A program made the position numbers and the translations under genes. Under the pieces are notes generated by a model. The model ran no database searches. It was given only the letters and a program-made list of their open reading frames with translations, and was not told the DNA's origin. Of a DNA stretch of 64,000 bases, positions 13,201-24,700 are shown in pieces. Source of the DNA: Melitaea cinxia (taxonomy: Eukaryota > Arthropoda > Insecta > Lepidoptera > Nymphalidae); the NCBI RefSeq assembly GCF_905220565.1, contig NC_059395.1, positions 11,697,289 through 11,761,288 on the forward strand, written 5' to 3'. Within the stretch, counting starts at the first letter, position 1. The number at the start of each line of letters is the position of its first letter.

Positions 13201-13647
13201 TTATACATCACTAAAGTCGATTAAGTAATAAAGGAATTATGTAATTATCCTAATTTTAAAATAAAATGAAATAAAGATAATGTTTTATACCAGTATGTAA
13301 TCAAGGAGTTGTATTACTTAATACCTAAAGAAATGCTGTCCCACACTCGGAATAAAGTCATATTTAGTTTTTATCTGACCACTATCCTTTTGAAGAAAAG
13401 ATGTTTCTACGCTAAGATGTTGTGTGTGTCTCGCTCCTTTTTGAGTAATCCACTGTAACAACCACTGGTAAGACTTATCACGGCAAGGTACCTCTAGCGT
13501 TATCATGCAATGTCTGCGAAATAATAACATAGAAGTCTGAAATCCTTTGCGTAAAATTGCCGCTCCGGCTCCAACACCAAACAAGCCGAAACCGGCACCA
13601 AAATAAGGGTTAGCCGACAAGGAGGCTATATATTCGACTAACGTCAT
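3164..13647 (-). CDS. BCS1L: Mitochondrial chaperone BCS1 (AAA ATPase), seven exons, complete
   Basis: BCS1 is an inner-membrane AAA ATPase that inserts the Rieske iron-sulfur protein into respiratory complex III. Coding exons, in transcript order, are 13325-13647, 12981-13120, 12605-12817, 6969-7107, 6142-6336, 5547-5681 and 3164-3284. All have GT/AG borders and agreeing phases, giving 421 codons plus stop, close to the roughly 419 of the human protein. A short hydrophobic Gly/Ala-rich segment (about residues 17-35) fits the N-terminal membrane anchor. The BCS1-specific domain follows, ending in HPRRRRPL. Walker A GPPGCGKSS starts near residue 231, Walker B IILLED near 279, and the arginine motif LIRPGRVD near 342. 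The C-terminal VSPAQIQGYF is a typical BCS1 ending. The start is the ATG at 13647 before TLVEYIASL. The introns carry several transposon remnants, but the coding frame is unbroken. Expected location is the mitochondrial inner membrane, with the AAA domain in the matrix. Confidence 0.95.
3500..5285 (+). mobile_element. RTE-type non-LTR retrotransposon remnant (endonuclease part), in BCS1L intron 6
   Basis: From about 3840 the frame reads an apurinic-type endonuclease (TYNARTL, DIIGLSEVRREGEE). It continues in other frames with VVMVDFNAKLGRR near 4250 and EIDFIM and SDHRLV near 4455-4545. These are the conserved steps of RTE-clade EN domains. Frameshifts lie near 4030 and 4410. A repeat tail (4625-4850) interrupts it. 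The EN-RT linker resumes at about 4950-5285 (DYVDVEELNDGLVEI, TKKLSDHTLRLMAERH). No reverse transcriptase is left. It is dead and lies opposite to the host gene. Confidence 0.75.
4625..4850 (-). repeat. Dispersed LINE-tail-like repeat
   Basis: This is the reverse of a repeat whose forward form ends '...TTGTGGAGGCCTATGTCCAG' then CAGTGGACTGCGATAGGCTGAA. Forward copies are at 20517-20845, 42040-42235 and 52675-52805. Reverse copies are at 25590-25775, 57905-58045 and, in part, 58470-58540. Here it splits the RTE endonuclease remnant, so it arrived later. Confidence 0.6.
7440..9360 (+). mobile_element. Jockey/CR1-like LINE remnant (EN and RT), in BCS1L intron 3
   Basis: An endonuclease fragment runs at 7476-7832 (AIMVSESWLKP, GSGVAIYLH, LGVYYSP) and continues after a frame change with MGDFNTCLL near 7822. 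Reverse transcriptase pieces follow: VGPDYISRNMI near 8665, IPIPKKPNSTAFSDLRRIAI near 8810, a fingers/palm part to about 9110, and a YADD box near 9275 (LYADDLQIYCHS). Several stops and frameshifts show it is inactive. A mariner fragment takes over near 9360. Placement among jockey, CR1 and related clades is not resolved by eye. Confidence 0.7.
9357..9994 (-). mobile_element. Half mariner transposon (N-terminal transposase and one TIR)
   Basis: The open frame from 9814 down to about 9360 reads a mariner transposase N-terminus: KIEHRAVIKFLTKQGKS, then RIYKWHDLFKHGRESIEDD and a second helix-turn-helix. It breaks near the VPRMLTLL segment, before any catalytic Asp. The outer end at 9994 has a mariner-like terminal sequence, read inward as CGAGGGGAGGTCCAAAAGTT, next to TA. 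The other end is missing and abuts the LINE YADD region. Confidence 0.7.
9995..10455 (+). repeat. Helitron-like repeats with a TA microsatellite
   Basis: Two related heads (AAAGGTCACTCAGTTATCACGA near 10010 and AAAGGTCACTGACTCACTCA near 10330) flank a TA microsatellite at about 10248-10321. They resemble the 5' parts of small lepidopteran Helitron-type elements. The matching 3' end (GGACGTAGTCGCGGGCAACAG) appears only at 11188-11208, beyond an inserted LINE tail. Confidence 0.5.
10455..10915 (+). mobile_element. 3' end of a LINE (ORF2 terminus, UTR and TTA-rich tail)
   Basis: A short frame ending near 10560 reads KWLKDLDYNETEKLLLVLS before a stop. About 320 bp of UTR follows, then AATAAA and a TTTA/TTA-rich tail at 10880-10915. 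This is the usual 5'-truncated LINE ending. It interrupts a Helitron-like repeat. Confidence 0.5.
11216..12600. other. BCS1L intron 3 DNA with minor repeats
   Basis: No coding exon was seen between 11216 and 12604. The stretch holds a long hairpin at 11398-11449 and scattered AT-rich sequence. Small frames here lack domains and splice logic. Confidence 0.4.
11398..11449. repeat. Inverted repeat, 22/23-nt arms, 7-nt loop
   Basis: Arms 11398-11419 and 11427-11449 are reverse complements except for one extra base in the A/T run. The arms contain AAGAGGTAAT and ATTACCTCTT. It lies in BCS1L intron 3. Confidence 0.75.
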
Positions 13648-13900
13648 TTTTTTGTTTAATCTTTAATTTATAAAAGTACGTATATATTTTTCTAAACAAC
13701 TCGAGTTGTAGTACCTATTACAACATATTCAAAGAGTATATAAGTAAATATATTCCTTCGTACGTATTTGACATCACAGAGCACAATTGTTTGACATTGC
13801 ATTTTGACAAATGTCAGTGTAACAGCCATGTAGCTCCAAGCTCCATGGTAACAGCCATGGAGCATTTCTCTATGCTCCATGATATAAAATAAGGAAAACC
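13648..13900 (-). promoter_or_regulatory. Probable BCS1L 5' flank
   Basis: This is the upstream side of the BCS1L start codon. I see no clear TATA box. It contains a GCTCCATGG/CCATGGAGC inverted repeat (13840-13863). The assignment rests on position only. Confidence 0.3.
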
Positions 13901-14117
13901 ATATATGTGTGTCTAAAAGTGTCCTTAAAAACACTGAAAATTGTAAAAGTATTTTTTTTTTATACATCCATGGGCTCTTAAGTGCCCATGGGCCCATGTC
14001 TTTTTTATTTAAATTTTTATTGTCAAAACGTTGAAGCGTATCATTTTCAACACTGCATGTTTCAAATTACGAACCAAAGCTTATTGTGTCTAATTCGATG
14101 GTGAGTCCAAAACTGAC

Positions 14118-14120
<3 letters not shown>

Positions 14121-14178
<58 letters not shown>
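14121..14178. repeat. TA-dinucleotide microsatellite
   Basis: An uninterrupted AT/TA run of about 58 bp, directly before a truncated Helitron-like repeat. Confidence 0.95.
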
Positions 14179-14183
<5 letters not shown>

Positions 14184-15689
14184 GTCTTTATTGTCTGTCT
14201 ATCTGTTTGTTCCGGCTAATCTCCGGCCGATTTTGACGGGATTTTTACTAACAGATAGCTAATGTAGTAAGGAGTAACTTAGCCTACTTTTTATTTTAGA
14301 AATTTATTTATTTTATAATTGCGAACTGAACAATAACTTGTTTTGTTAAATTCCACGTGGACGAAGTCGCTGGCACAGCTAGTTGTGAAATAAAAAAATT
14401 CCGCTAAAAGTTTTATACAAAATAAAAAAACAATTTAGAATAACATAGAAGTATTATATCGTAGAATTGACAAGTTCTAGCAGTGGGCTTAAAGTAAAAT
14501 GAAACAAAAATTAAAAAACTTGGTTTTTTAAATTTTTGGCATGAATTTTGAGGTTATATGAAAAAAGTGTAAAGACGAATTTTTACATAGGACTTGTATT
14601 TTAGACAGAAATCGAGATAAACCGTTTCTTGCTCTTAACCTCCCGTCTCTCTACCACCGACTTCAGATCGCCCGTAATTTATTTTTCATTTTATTTTTGT
14701 TGTATTCTCTTCCTTTTCCAATGGGTTTCATCCTACTATATTTTCTTTTCACTTTTTACCATTATCAAAGGCTAAAAGCACTGGTCTAACTGTATATGTA
14801 TTAAGTTTTTTTTTTGTATTTATTATGTAGGCACCGAAAATGCATAATGTTTGCATAAATAATGTTTTATTTACAAATAATACAGATAATTACGCTGATG
14901 CAGCTACCTTTTCAATACATATTTTCCTCTTTCTAAGGGTGGCCAGGAAGAGATCGCTACTAGACGATAAGACCGCCTTTGTGCATTGCTAACTTTATTT
15001 GTAAATAACTGTTTAATGTAAATATTTTCTGAGTTGTGTGTAATAAAGTATATTCGATCTATCTAAATTTTGTAGTTTTTTTAATAGTGGGAAGAGAGAC
15101 ACAAAGGTGAGGTGAGAGAATCATAACATTGTAAAATGATTGGTCAGTGCCATTCGTGCCAAAGCAGCCATTCGTGCAGCATTCGTAATTAGTTCCTTTT
15201 CCTACTCCTATATCTAAACAAATAAATAATAGATGTACCTATACTCAGTACATATAACAAAATAATGTTTTTCAGAATTTTTGTCTGTCTGTCTGCCTGT
15301 CTGTTTGTTCCGGCTAATCTGTGAAACTGGCAGATAGCTGATGTAATAAGAAGAAACTGAATAATAACTTTTAGTTAAATTCCACGCGGACGATATCGCG
15401 GGCACATTTAGAAATTATATTTAAGAGGCTCCCCCTTCTCAATGACCTTGAGCATTTAGACTTTGTCACACCCCACTCACCCGCACTTAACCTGATCAGT
15501 GTTACGTAAAGGTTATTAAGCTCGCCCATCTACCGGCTCTGGCTTGTACTACTAGGACATGCGATTGATCCGTTTCCTAGACCAAGAGCTTGCGTACAAG
15601 TTGTGATCATCCATAATTATTATTTAATTTTCTTCTTGTCGTATCGATCATTTAGGCTATAAAATTATACTAATTACTAGTTCTTACTT

Positions 15690-15962
15690 GTTGTTCAGTT
15701 CGCAGTTATAAAATAAATAAATTTCTAAAATAAAAGTAGCCTAAGTTCCTCCTTACTATATCAGCTATCTACGAGTGAAAGTCCCGTCAGAATCGGTCCA
15801 GCCGTTTCAGAGATCGTAGGTCGGAACAAACAGACATACAGACAGACAAAAATTGTCAAAATGCTATTTTAGTGTATGTATCGTGTATACATTCATATGC
15901 ATTTAGTAAAAAACGGTTATTTCAATATTACAAACAGACACTCCAATTTTATTTGTATAGAT
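15690..15962 (-). mobile_element. Helitron-like short element (minus)
   Basis: On the minus strand it opens with TATACAAATAAAATTGGAGT and carries CTGGACCGATTCTGACGGGAC in the body. The CTAG end is degraded. It belongs to the family seen whole at 35323-35648. Confidence 0.55.
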
Positions 15963-16164
15963 ATACTAAATTTATGTTTTATTCTATTATCGGCTCGGTG
16001 AAGATCGACTTTAGGTTCGGATCTTAGACCACAAACTAAGCAGCTTTACATTTATACAGCTCAAAATGAATAATTTAAATTATTTTTTTATTTGAAGTAA
16101 TTACAATTGCAAAATTCAAAAGTAAGTCTGTCTATCTGTTACATTTTTATGCCTATCTTGGATT

Positions 16165-16797
16165 AAGTAACTGTTTGCTCGCAAACGAAAAAAAACCGAC
16201 TTATTATATGTAATTGTTACATCGACGAGTAATACAACGTAGATCGATGAAAAAATAGTCAAGTAACTACGCGTTATCAAAGATTACTCGAAAAGTAGTT
16301 ATCAGATCTCGATAAAATTTATATGTGACCACATGATAAACATCAGCTTTCGATTAAATTAAATATTATCAAAATTGGTACACCCAGTAAAAAGTTATTG
16401 CAGATTTTCGAGAGTTTTCCTCGATTTCTCTGGGATTGCATCATCAGATCCTGGTTTCCTTATCATGGTACCAAACTAGAGATATTCTCTTTCCAACAAA
16501 AAAAAAAAAGAATTTTCAAAATTGGTACATTCAGTAGAAAGTTATGCGGTATAATACAACGTAAGTCGACGAAAAAAGCGTCAAGTAAAAACGCATTATT
16601 AGATATAACTCGAAAAGTAGTTGTTAGATCTCAAATAAATTTAAATGGGACCAATTGACATACACCACCTTTGGATTAAAATAAAAATTGTCGAAATCGG
16701 TCCACCCAGTCAAAAGTTCTGATGTAACATACATAAAAAAAAATACAGTCGAATTGAGAACCTCCTCCTTTTTTGGAAGTCGGTTAAAAAGTAGATG
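16165..16797 (+). repeat. ACCGACTTC...GAAGTCGGT family element
   Basis: It starts with GCTCGCAAACGAAAAAAAACCG and ends TTTTTTGGAAGTCGGTTAAAAA, so its ends are inverted repeats around ACCGACTT/AAGTCGGT. The body has GATCTCGATAAAATTTATATG and CGGTCCACCCAGTCAAAAGT modules. Other copies are at 50805-51135, 52943-53700, 54767-55060 (in the tandem duplication) and 63690-63840 (minus). Confidence 0.6.
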
Positions 16798-17805
16798 GAT
16801 TTGCGCGTAAGCAAGAGCAGAAATTATATTTTTACGATTTTCTAATAAAATACTGCACTTCATAAAAAACCCTTCTGTAGAATTATTAATTACAGGATTC
16901 TTAATTAACAAAAAAAAATATTCACTATTGTAAGTAGTAAAATTAGAAATCCTATACGATTTTTGTACGCGAAAGGAGGTCCAGGTAAACAATTATTTCT
17001 CTTTATTTAGAGAGTTTTATACAATTATCTTACAGTCATATTAATAAACTGAATCCGAGTTACAACATATATTTATTTGATATTTTTAACATAACTTTAA
17101 CGTATACTTTATAGCACATGAAAACGGCCGAATTTTTCTGGGATTCCCTTATATACGAATTACATATTGATAAAATATGAATAATATTTTCCAATTTTAC
17201 CGATATAATAATAAAAAATATGAACTGGTTATTTAAATAAAAAATCATGAGTGCAGTTAGAAAAAAATGAAAAAAAATAATCGCTCTGGAGGAATAGGGA
17301 TTTGAACCGTGGTATTTTCGGTTGATCTCTACTGGCCGAATTCCCACTTGAGTTGTTACAACTTTATTAACTATTGCGAAGTTTACCGTCGTATTCTAAC
17401 AATATTGTAGTTATTTTTTCATTGCCTAAAAACAGAGATAAAACGACATTTTCTAAAAATGAAATAATAGCTCAGGTGTAGCCCCCCGCGATCTATAATT
17501 TCCAGATAGGTTATTATTTATTCTTTTTTTTTCTAATTGTACTCGTTATTTTTTATTTAAATAGCCAGTTCTTATTTTTATCATTATGTCGGTAAAATCG
17601 AAAAATATTATTCATATTTTATCATTACTAATTTTTAATTTTTTTTTTTGATTTTTTATATTTATTTATATTTTTTATTATTGTCGGTAAAAAAATATTG
17701 TTCATATTTTATAAATATGTAATTCGTATTTGAATATGATTTCCAAAAAACACGATTTACTTAAAATACCGAGTTAAGCTCGGTCACCCAGGTACTAATA
17801 ATAAA

Positions 17806-18050
17806 TCTATACATTTATACAAATAAATAAAATTGGAGAGTCTGTTTGTAATACTAAAATAACCGCTTTTTATAAAAAACTTTTGGACTGGAACTGGATT
17901 TTAACGGAATTTTCACTGACAGATAGCTAGTGTTAATAAGGAGTAACATAGGCTACTTTTATTTTAGACATTTATTTATTTTGTAACTCTGCGAACTAAA
18001 CAATAACTTTTTCATTAAATTCCACGCGGATGAAGTCGCGGGCACAGCTC
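17806..18050 (+). mobile_element. Helitron-like short element
   Basis: It begins TCTATACATTTATACAAATA and ends GAAGTCGCGGGCACAGCTC, with a CGCG...CGCG hairpin potential just before the end. It fits the family with TC...CTAG ends, though the last G/A is altered here. Confidence 0.55.
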
Positions 18051-18768
18051 GTAAGCAATAAAAGTAACATTAAATATGAATTTATCAATTTTTTTTTTAT
18101 TTACTCTTTATTGTACACCACAATATGCAAATATAAAATAATAATAATACAGACAACTTAGAATGTGTAGTACAAGAGGCTATATCTATCTCAACTACAG
18201 TAACTAAAAGTAAGTTATTTTTACAAAAACTTCTTCACTCAGTATTTTCCCGGCATTATTGTCGGTAATAATACTCTACAGTCTACAAAAACTTTAAGCC
18301 GAATTAAATACAAAGTCAATTGTAATAATATCGGTACTGAGTGCCCAGTGTATAACGCTATACGCTGCGGGTCACGCGACCCCTATCGTAAACGGCTGAC
18401 GTCATATCGTCTTAATTTATTGTTTGGGTTTTTCTAAATGTTCATTATTAACGAAATTACAAATGCAAATTTGTTGAATGTGTTTGTTGGTAGTAAAATT
18501 ATTTTTAAAACAAAACAAAGTTAATGTTCAATTATTTCGCAATATGTACCTAATGCTTTTCGATTGATAAGAGCCAATTGATGCAATTGTCTGTCATGAA
18601 ACATTTTTTTAATTTGTGTTTTTCGCAATCGATTCTAAAATAACAGTCAGTTAAAAAAAAAGAACCACACAGTAATATGTAGTTTTTGGTATAAGTAGGT
18701 AATATTAAAAATGTCAATAGTCAACCATATGGTCATGCCTAAGAAAACGCGCTGTCGAAAAGCTTAGT

Positions 18769-21700
18769 ATGGGCTATAAAATATTCGTATTTATGTTTAT
18801 ATTTATTGTTTGCATAAAACACAAAATTGATTTAGCCGTAATTGGACGTAAATATTTCCATCAACCGGATCTATCCGAGTACTGCAAGCGTCGCGCGGTG
18901 CCCTCAGTATTTTTAGGAAACCGGGTGATGGAGGCTAATTCCCACGTCATGCAGTTTTCGCAGTTAGAAGTGGCTTACAGTTGTTTTATAAGTATCAGGT
19001 TAGTGCATCCATATAAATAATACATGAACACAAATAAATGGTTGTCACTGAACCAGCTGAACTAACGAACCGGTCGAAATAAACCTCAATATATAAAATA
19101 GTATAATAGTAAACAGATTAACACATTTGCGTTTAAGATGGAAATAAATATAGCAACTGAGGAGAGATGAATAATTTTTTACTATGTATCGAATCCTGTT
19201 TTTAACTAAATTTAAATTGTATCTACCTACTTCACCCATCATCAGTATAGCGACATAGAAGATAGTTTACATTTTATTGTTTTAGAAATCATTTAAATTG
19301 TCCTCAATTTTATATTTTTGTGTACTTGTAAACTACGTGTTTGTTTTTTCACAGAGCTGAATCCGGTTACAATATTATTTTGGTTATTGAACTTCAATCA
19401 GAGTACAGTTTGCTGGAAGCTTGTTCTAAAAGTCGGAATCAGTTAATTGTTTATGAATTGGGAGAAACTTTTGGGGGCTATTGGGGTCCGCAGCCAGATG
19501 TAATGATGAAACCGCGGATTCGAAACTATACACAATATTACACACTAAAGACAACATCTGTAATAAATACTAAAAGGTATAAAAGAAATTAATAAAATTT
19601 ATCATGAATAGGTACTTAATAATAAAGTGGTGGAGAAGGTACAATAATAAAATTTTCGATTTTTATAATAGAACTAGAAAACATAAAAATCTCACTCTGA
19701 AGGGTCTGCTGCAAACATCAACCCAAACAGAACCCACGGACAAAGAGCCAGACTACATAAGAATGGAAGTGCCTTTACTGAATGTGTCAGGAAATGTTCA
19801 ATTAGTCGGACAAGAGCGTCATACTTACAATGCTGAAGAAATATTCGACTTAATATACGATGTCACCCCTCGGTTATTAGAAACTTTATAATAAATTATA
19901 TGTTTAAAAAAGATTGTGTTTCACAATATTAGCTACTTATTCATTATACCTATATCTAGTAATATAGTGTTCACTGTTAGTTTCCATGCTACTTACCTTT
20001 ATTAAACTAATTACTTTAAAATCATGAATTAGGTAATACAAAAAAGTACGTGCGTACAAAGTACACATGTCAGAAGTGAAACTTCTTGGGCAAACTAATT
20101 TCTAAGTCTCGTTTATATTTATACAAATCTAAAGCTTTAGATTTTCGTTCCAGCGCCATCGACAAAAACGTTGCCGTTTTATCCGTAAAATTTTTACCTT
20201 CACGTGCCTAAAGAAGGTTCACTAAAAAAAAAAAAAAAAAAACGGTCTTGTTATATTATAATTAAATTTCATAAACATCTAAAATTGTGTTCGTAAAAGT
20301 GTATAAACAATAAAATACAAAGCTCAATTGAATGTGTTTATCATAGAAATGGAGTCGTTTACGAAACAAGCATAATGCCTTTGCTTCAATTTTCAATAAG
20401 GCCGCAGAAAATTGAAAACTACGATAAAACACCAAGATATGAACTAGATTACAAAATCCGCGAGTTTACGCCAGACTACAGGTACCTACTATCATTAATA
20501 TTATTTTAAATGTACGCTAAGCTGTGTGGCTACGGTTGTTAAGCATATCCCCTCTCTTCCCGTGGCTGTCATAAGAGGCGACTAAGGGATAACACAGTTC
20601 CACTATCACCTTGGAACTTATAAAGCCGACCGATGGCGGGATAACCATCCTACTGCTTGGCTTTGAAATACACAGGTCGAAGACGGACAGCAGCATCTTC
20701 GGTGCGACAAAGCCAGATCTGCGGTCACCAAGTCGCATGCCAGCGTGATGACTATGGGTAAAGAACATGAGTACACGCCATTTTTGGCGCGAACTTGTGG
20801 AGGTCTATGTCTAGCAGTGGACTGCGATAGGCTGAAGTGATGAACACACACACACACGGTCGTCTGTTCCTACGGTAAGCAATTTAATGCTTGCGTTAAA
20901 TAACGCGGAATATACATTATACATAATTTAGCTTAACACTGTCAGCTGTTACCTAAACAGCCGACAGTGTTAAGCTAAATTATATTTTTTTTTGTAAATT
21001 TTTATTTTGCAATAATACATATATAAAACATTAATACACATATACTCAGACACCACATACACCTAGACTCAGGCGGGAATCGAACCCGCAACCCGCGGAA
21101 TAGAAAGCTGGGCCACTACAAACTACACCAACGGTCTAGTCTAATATTTAAAAATATTATATAGTGAGATATACATATACTGTATCTCTATAAATTTGTA
21201 TGTTACGCATTCTTGAATACCTATGTTTAAATGATGACAGTTTCTGATACGAAATGTAGTCGATACTTCTATTTACAGGCTAACTACTCATGTTTTTAAT
21301 AGAAAATTAACCAAAAAGAGTAAATGGTTTAATAATAGAAGGTATTACAATTCTGAGAAGAAAAATAATGCGCCATATTCGATCAAAGATGCGACACATA
21401 AGTATCAAAAGTATGAAAGATTTTATTTTTTATTAATATATCATTTGAGGTAAAACGATAAGTGGACAAAATCATTATTTAAGTTATTAAATTAGGTAAA
21501 GCTACCGGTCCCGGTTATTATAGATATCTGAAAGCGGTCGTTGCTAACGCTAGGGAAATTATTTGCCAACTCGAAGAGTGCGTGGGTCGAGTGCAACAGT
21601 AACAATGGACACAGGCTTTGAAAGACTGATTTAGTAACCATAAAATAAATATCATTACCATTATCAGAAAATACACACACAATCTTTTTTTTTATACAAC

Positions 21701-24700
21701 TAGGTCAGCAAATAAGCCTACGGCTGAGCTGATGGTAAGCGATTACCGTTGCTTATAGACAATCCTCAAGTCCCCCCAGGAGCTCTGGTCACTTTACTCA
21801 CCAACAGGAATAAAACACTGCTTTAAAACAGTATTATTTAGCTGTGATTTTCTGTACGGTCGAGGTACTACCCCAGTCGGGCTACTCCATATTTTGAGCA
21901 GGAAATTTCCTGCTGTGCCCTACCTCAGTTACGTCTGTTCCTAAGGTAGGGAACTTTATGCCTGTGTTTTATATATGCTTATGTTTTCTGTGTTATATAG
22001 TAGGTACATTTCGAACCTACAACCCCTCGAGTAGAAAGCTGGGTTACTGCAAACTGTGCAAACGGGATTGTAAGTGATAGTTAGTTAATTACTAAAGAAT
22101 ATATTAATATTCTTTTTTACGGGTGATATCCAGGATGCCCGGGGAGGCATTCCTAGACCGTATGTCGTCTTCAGCACTTGGGGGTGCAATACCGACCAAA
22201 ACCCCTGCGGGAGCCTTCAGCCGCTTTAATTGGAAAGTCCGCGATCTGCAGGCAACAGGATCCCTTCAGCAACAGGCTGGCCTCGGCAAAAAGGCCAGAC
22301 TTCACCTCTGAACAATCCCGACCATGCTGTGTCTAGCAGGACCGGGTTCCCATCCCGGCCCAACACGGGCACAGGGGCGTTACTGGAGGCGCATTAAGTA
22401 GCACCTCCTATGCACCCCCGTTCGTCGCCTGCGGACGGAGGCCTCGTCGGTGGCCTCCTCTCTCGTGATTCTGTTCGTGATTCTCCTGCTGGTACATTAC
22501 TGTCTCCCAGAAAGAAACCATCGCCTTCCAGGACTCATCGTCGCCGAGCATCGCGGTGATGACTGTTGTCAGATCGCGACGCAACGCCACCCATCTCGGG
22601 CACACCTCGAGGGTTAGCTGGACCGAGTCCACCGCCGCGCCGCAATCATGACATCCAGTCGTCGGCTCCCTTCCGACACAAGAATTCACCAAAGCAGCCG
22701 TGCCTGGTGAGAACTTGCGTCAGACGGAAGGTGAGGGGCTTTTGCTTACCGCTCCGTCTCCGCTCAAGGACCGGGCTCAAGGCAGCCATTACGCGTGTGC
22801 CGTAGGGCTGCTCCGCCAGGTCCTCCATCCACCTCCGCATTAATGCTTCTTGCCCCATCCAGCGCAACCCGTAGGATCCCGTCCAACGCGGGGTTCTCAC
22901 CGAGAGCCCTCCTACCCGAGACGTATGAGTAGCTCTCGCCAAGGACCTCCGCCACGATTTATATTAATATTCTGTCTACTTAATGATGGTGTTTTAATTG
23001 TTTCAGATTTTTCACTCGCTGGTCTTATATATCTCCGAACACTATTATTGAGAATACAATTATACCCACACTCGAATCAAAGTATAGTTCTGTTTCTTGG
23101 AAGCATTTATATGACATCATAAAATATTTTAATGTAACCTTAACTCAAAGTACAGAAGTGGAAAACTTTACAATGCGGAACCTTTTAAAAGATATATCCA
23201 ACATGAATCATAATTTGAGCGGTAACTTATTACTATCATTAATATTATTTTACCATATAGATATGATATAAATATACGATATATATATTTATTCTAATTC
23301 TGTTACAGTATATTTAATTCCTAATATATCCGCTTATTATAACAAAAATTATATAAAAAACAGAGATTATACTATAAAAATCTTAAGCGATAAGCAATTT
23401 ACGAAAAATAGCATACTTCCCCTTACAATAAGGTAAAAATCCTACATTTCTAATATTTGTACCAAATTTTACTTTATTTTTTCTTAATATGTCATTTGTT
23501 TTCAGTTCCAATCCATATAATATTAAAACTTTATTACATAGTCCTATTAATAAAATAAATGTAACGAATAGCTTAAACAATGTAAGTGGGACGAGTACAG
23601 TTAGTTTAGTTAAAGAAAGTAATTTTCATGGTAACCAATCGATGGTAGTTACGTCTGATGATCAAACAACTGTAAATAGTAGACTGGAAAATAACCAAAC
23701 TCATACAAAAGGTACCAATAATAGAAATATTTTTTTTAATACGAGTATACGATTAAAGTGAAAGTGAAGATATTACATTTATGCAAAATAATATAAAAGT
23801 TTCAGACATAACTGTTTATAAAAAAAGTACGAAAATACAAACGAAAAAAAACAGTTTTAACAGTAATAGTGCAACATTAAAAATCGCGCCGTAAGTAAAT
23901 ACCAAAGTAATATAATATCGTGACATTTGGGTTTTCTTATTAAATTTTATTACAAAAAAAAAAACTGTTTTTAGATTTAAAACAGGCATGTTGGTGGACC
24001 ATGAATCTTGGGAAAATATAGTTCAAGCTGCACCAGTAATGGCAGTAGTTTTAAATAAAACTAACATACATTATAATAATAATAAAACAAATGTGACAAA
24101 TCGAGAGAGACAAGAAAAAGTAAATATAAAGTGTGTATTTTTATTACAATTATTAAGTGGACAATTTAATTTGCCAAAACAAATAAAATATTTGCAAAAG
24201 ATACTAGTACGTTACTACTTGTGCGTTATGTGTACGTGTCATATTATATAAAAGAAAAAATCTCCATATTTTACGAATAAAAATGAATTTGGTTGTATGT
24301 ACATATATTTATTATTTTTATAATAGACGAATATATTACTGTTTAAGAAAACGAAAAAAGCGCCACATCCAAGCTTTGCTCATTGAAAATTCTCGACCCA
24401 GAAATTTAACAAGTAAACCTTCTATATCAACTGAAACAGAACAAGTTTTCAAAATATCTGACTTACACGATCTCGCAAGATTAGTTGAACTACAGGATGA
24501 TGAAGTAAGTGTAACCTCAAATAAAACATTGCTAGGACATAAAATCGTTTTTGATTGATTTTAAATTAATTTTAAGATTCAAGCTTTTCTTATGTAAATT
24601 ATTTTTGATGTATGTATACATTTTAGTGTTTTTAATTGGTATTTACTTTGTGCACTTAATTATTGATTTATTTAGATCAAAAGTATCGAATAAGAAATGC

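Larger units (their letters stand above)
13900..18768. other. Intergenic repeats between BCS1L and the CUB/LDLa gene
   Basis: No gene was seen. The stretch contains a TA microsatellite (14121-14178), Helitron-like pieces (about 14196-14383, 15272-15402, 15690-15962 and 17806-18050) and an ACCGACTTC-family element (16165-16797). The rest is AT-rich DNA. Confidence 0.5.

Noticed and set aside
13692..13997. 101-codon minus-strand frame above BCS1L
   Set aside because: No domain, and it is separated from the BCS1L start by stops. BCS1L already has a natural N-terminus at 13647.
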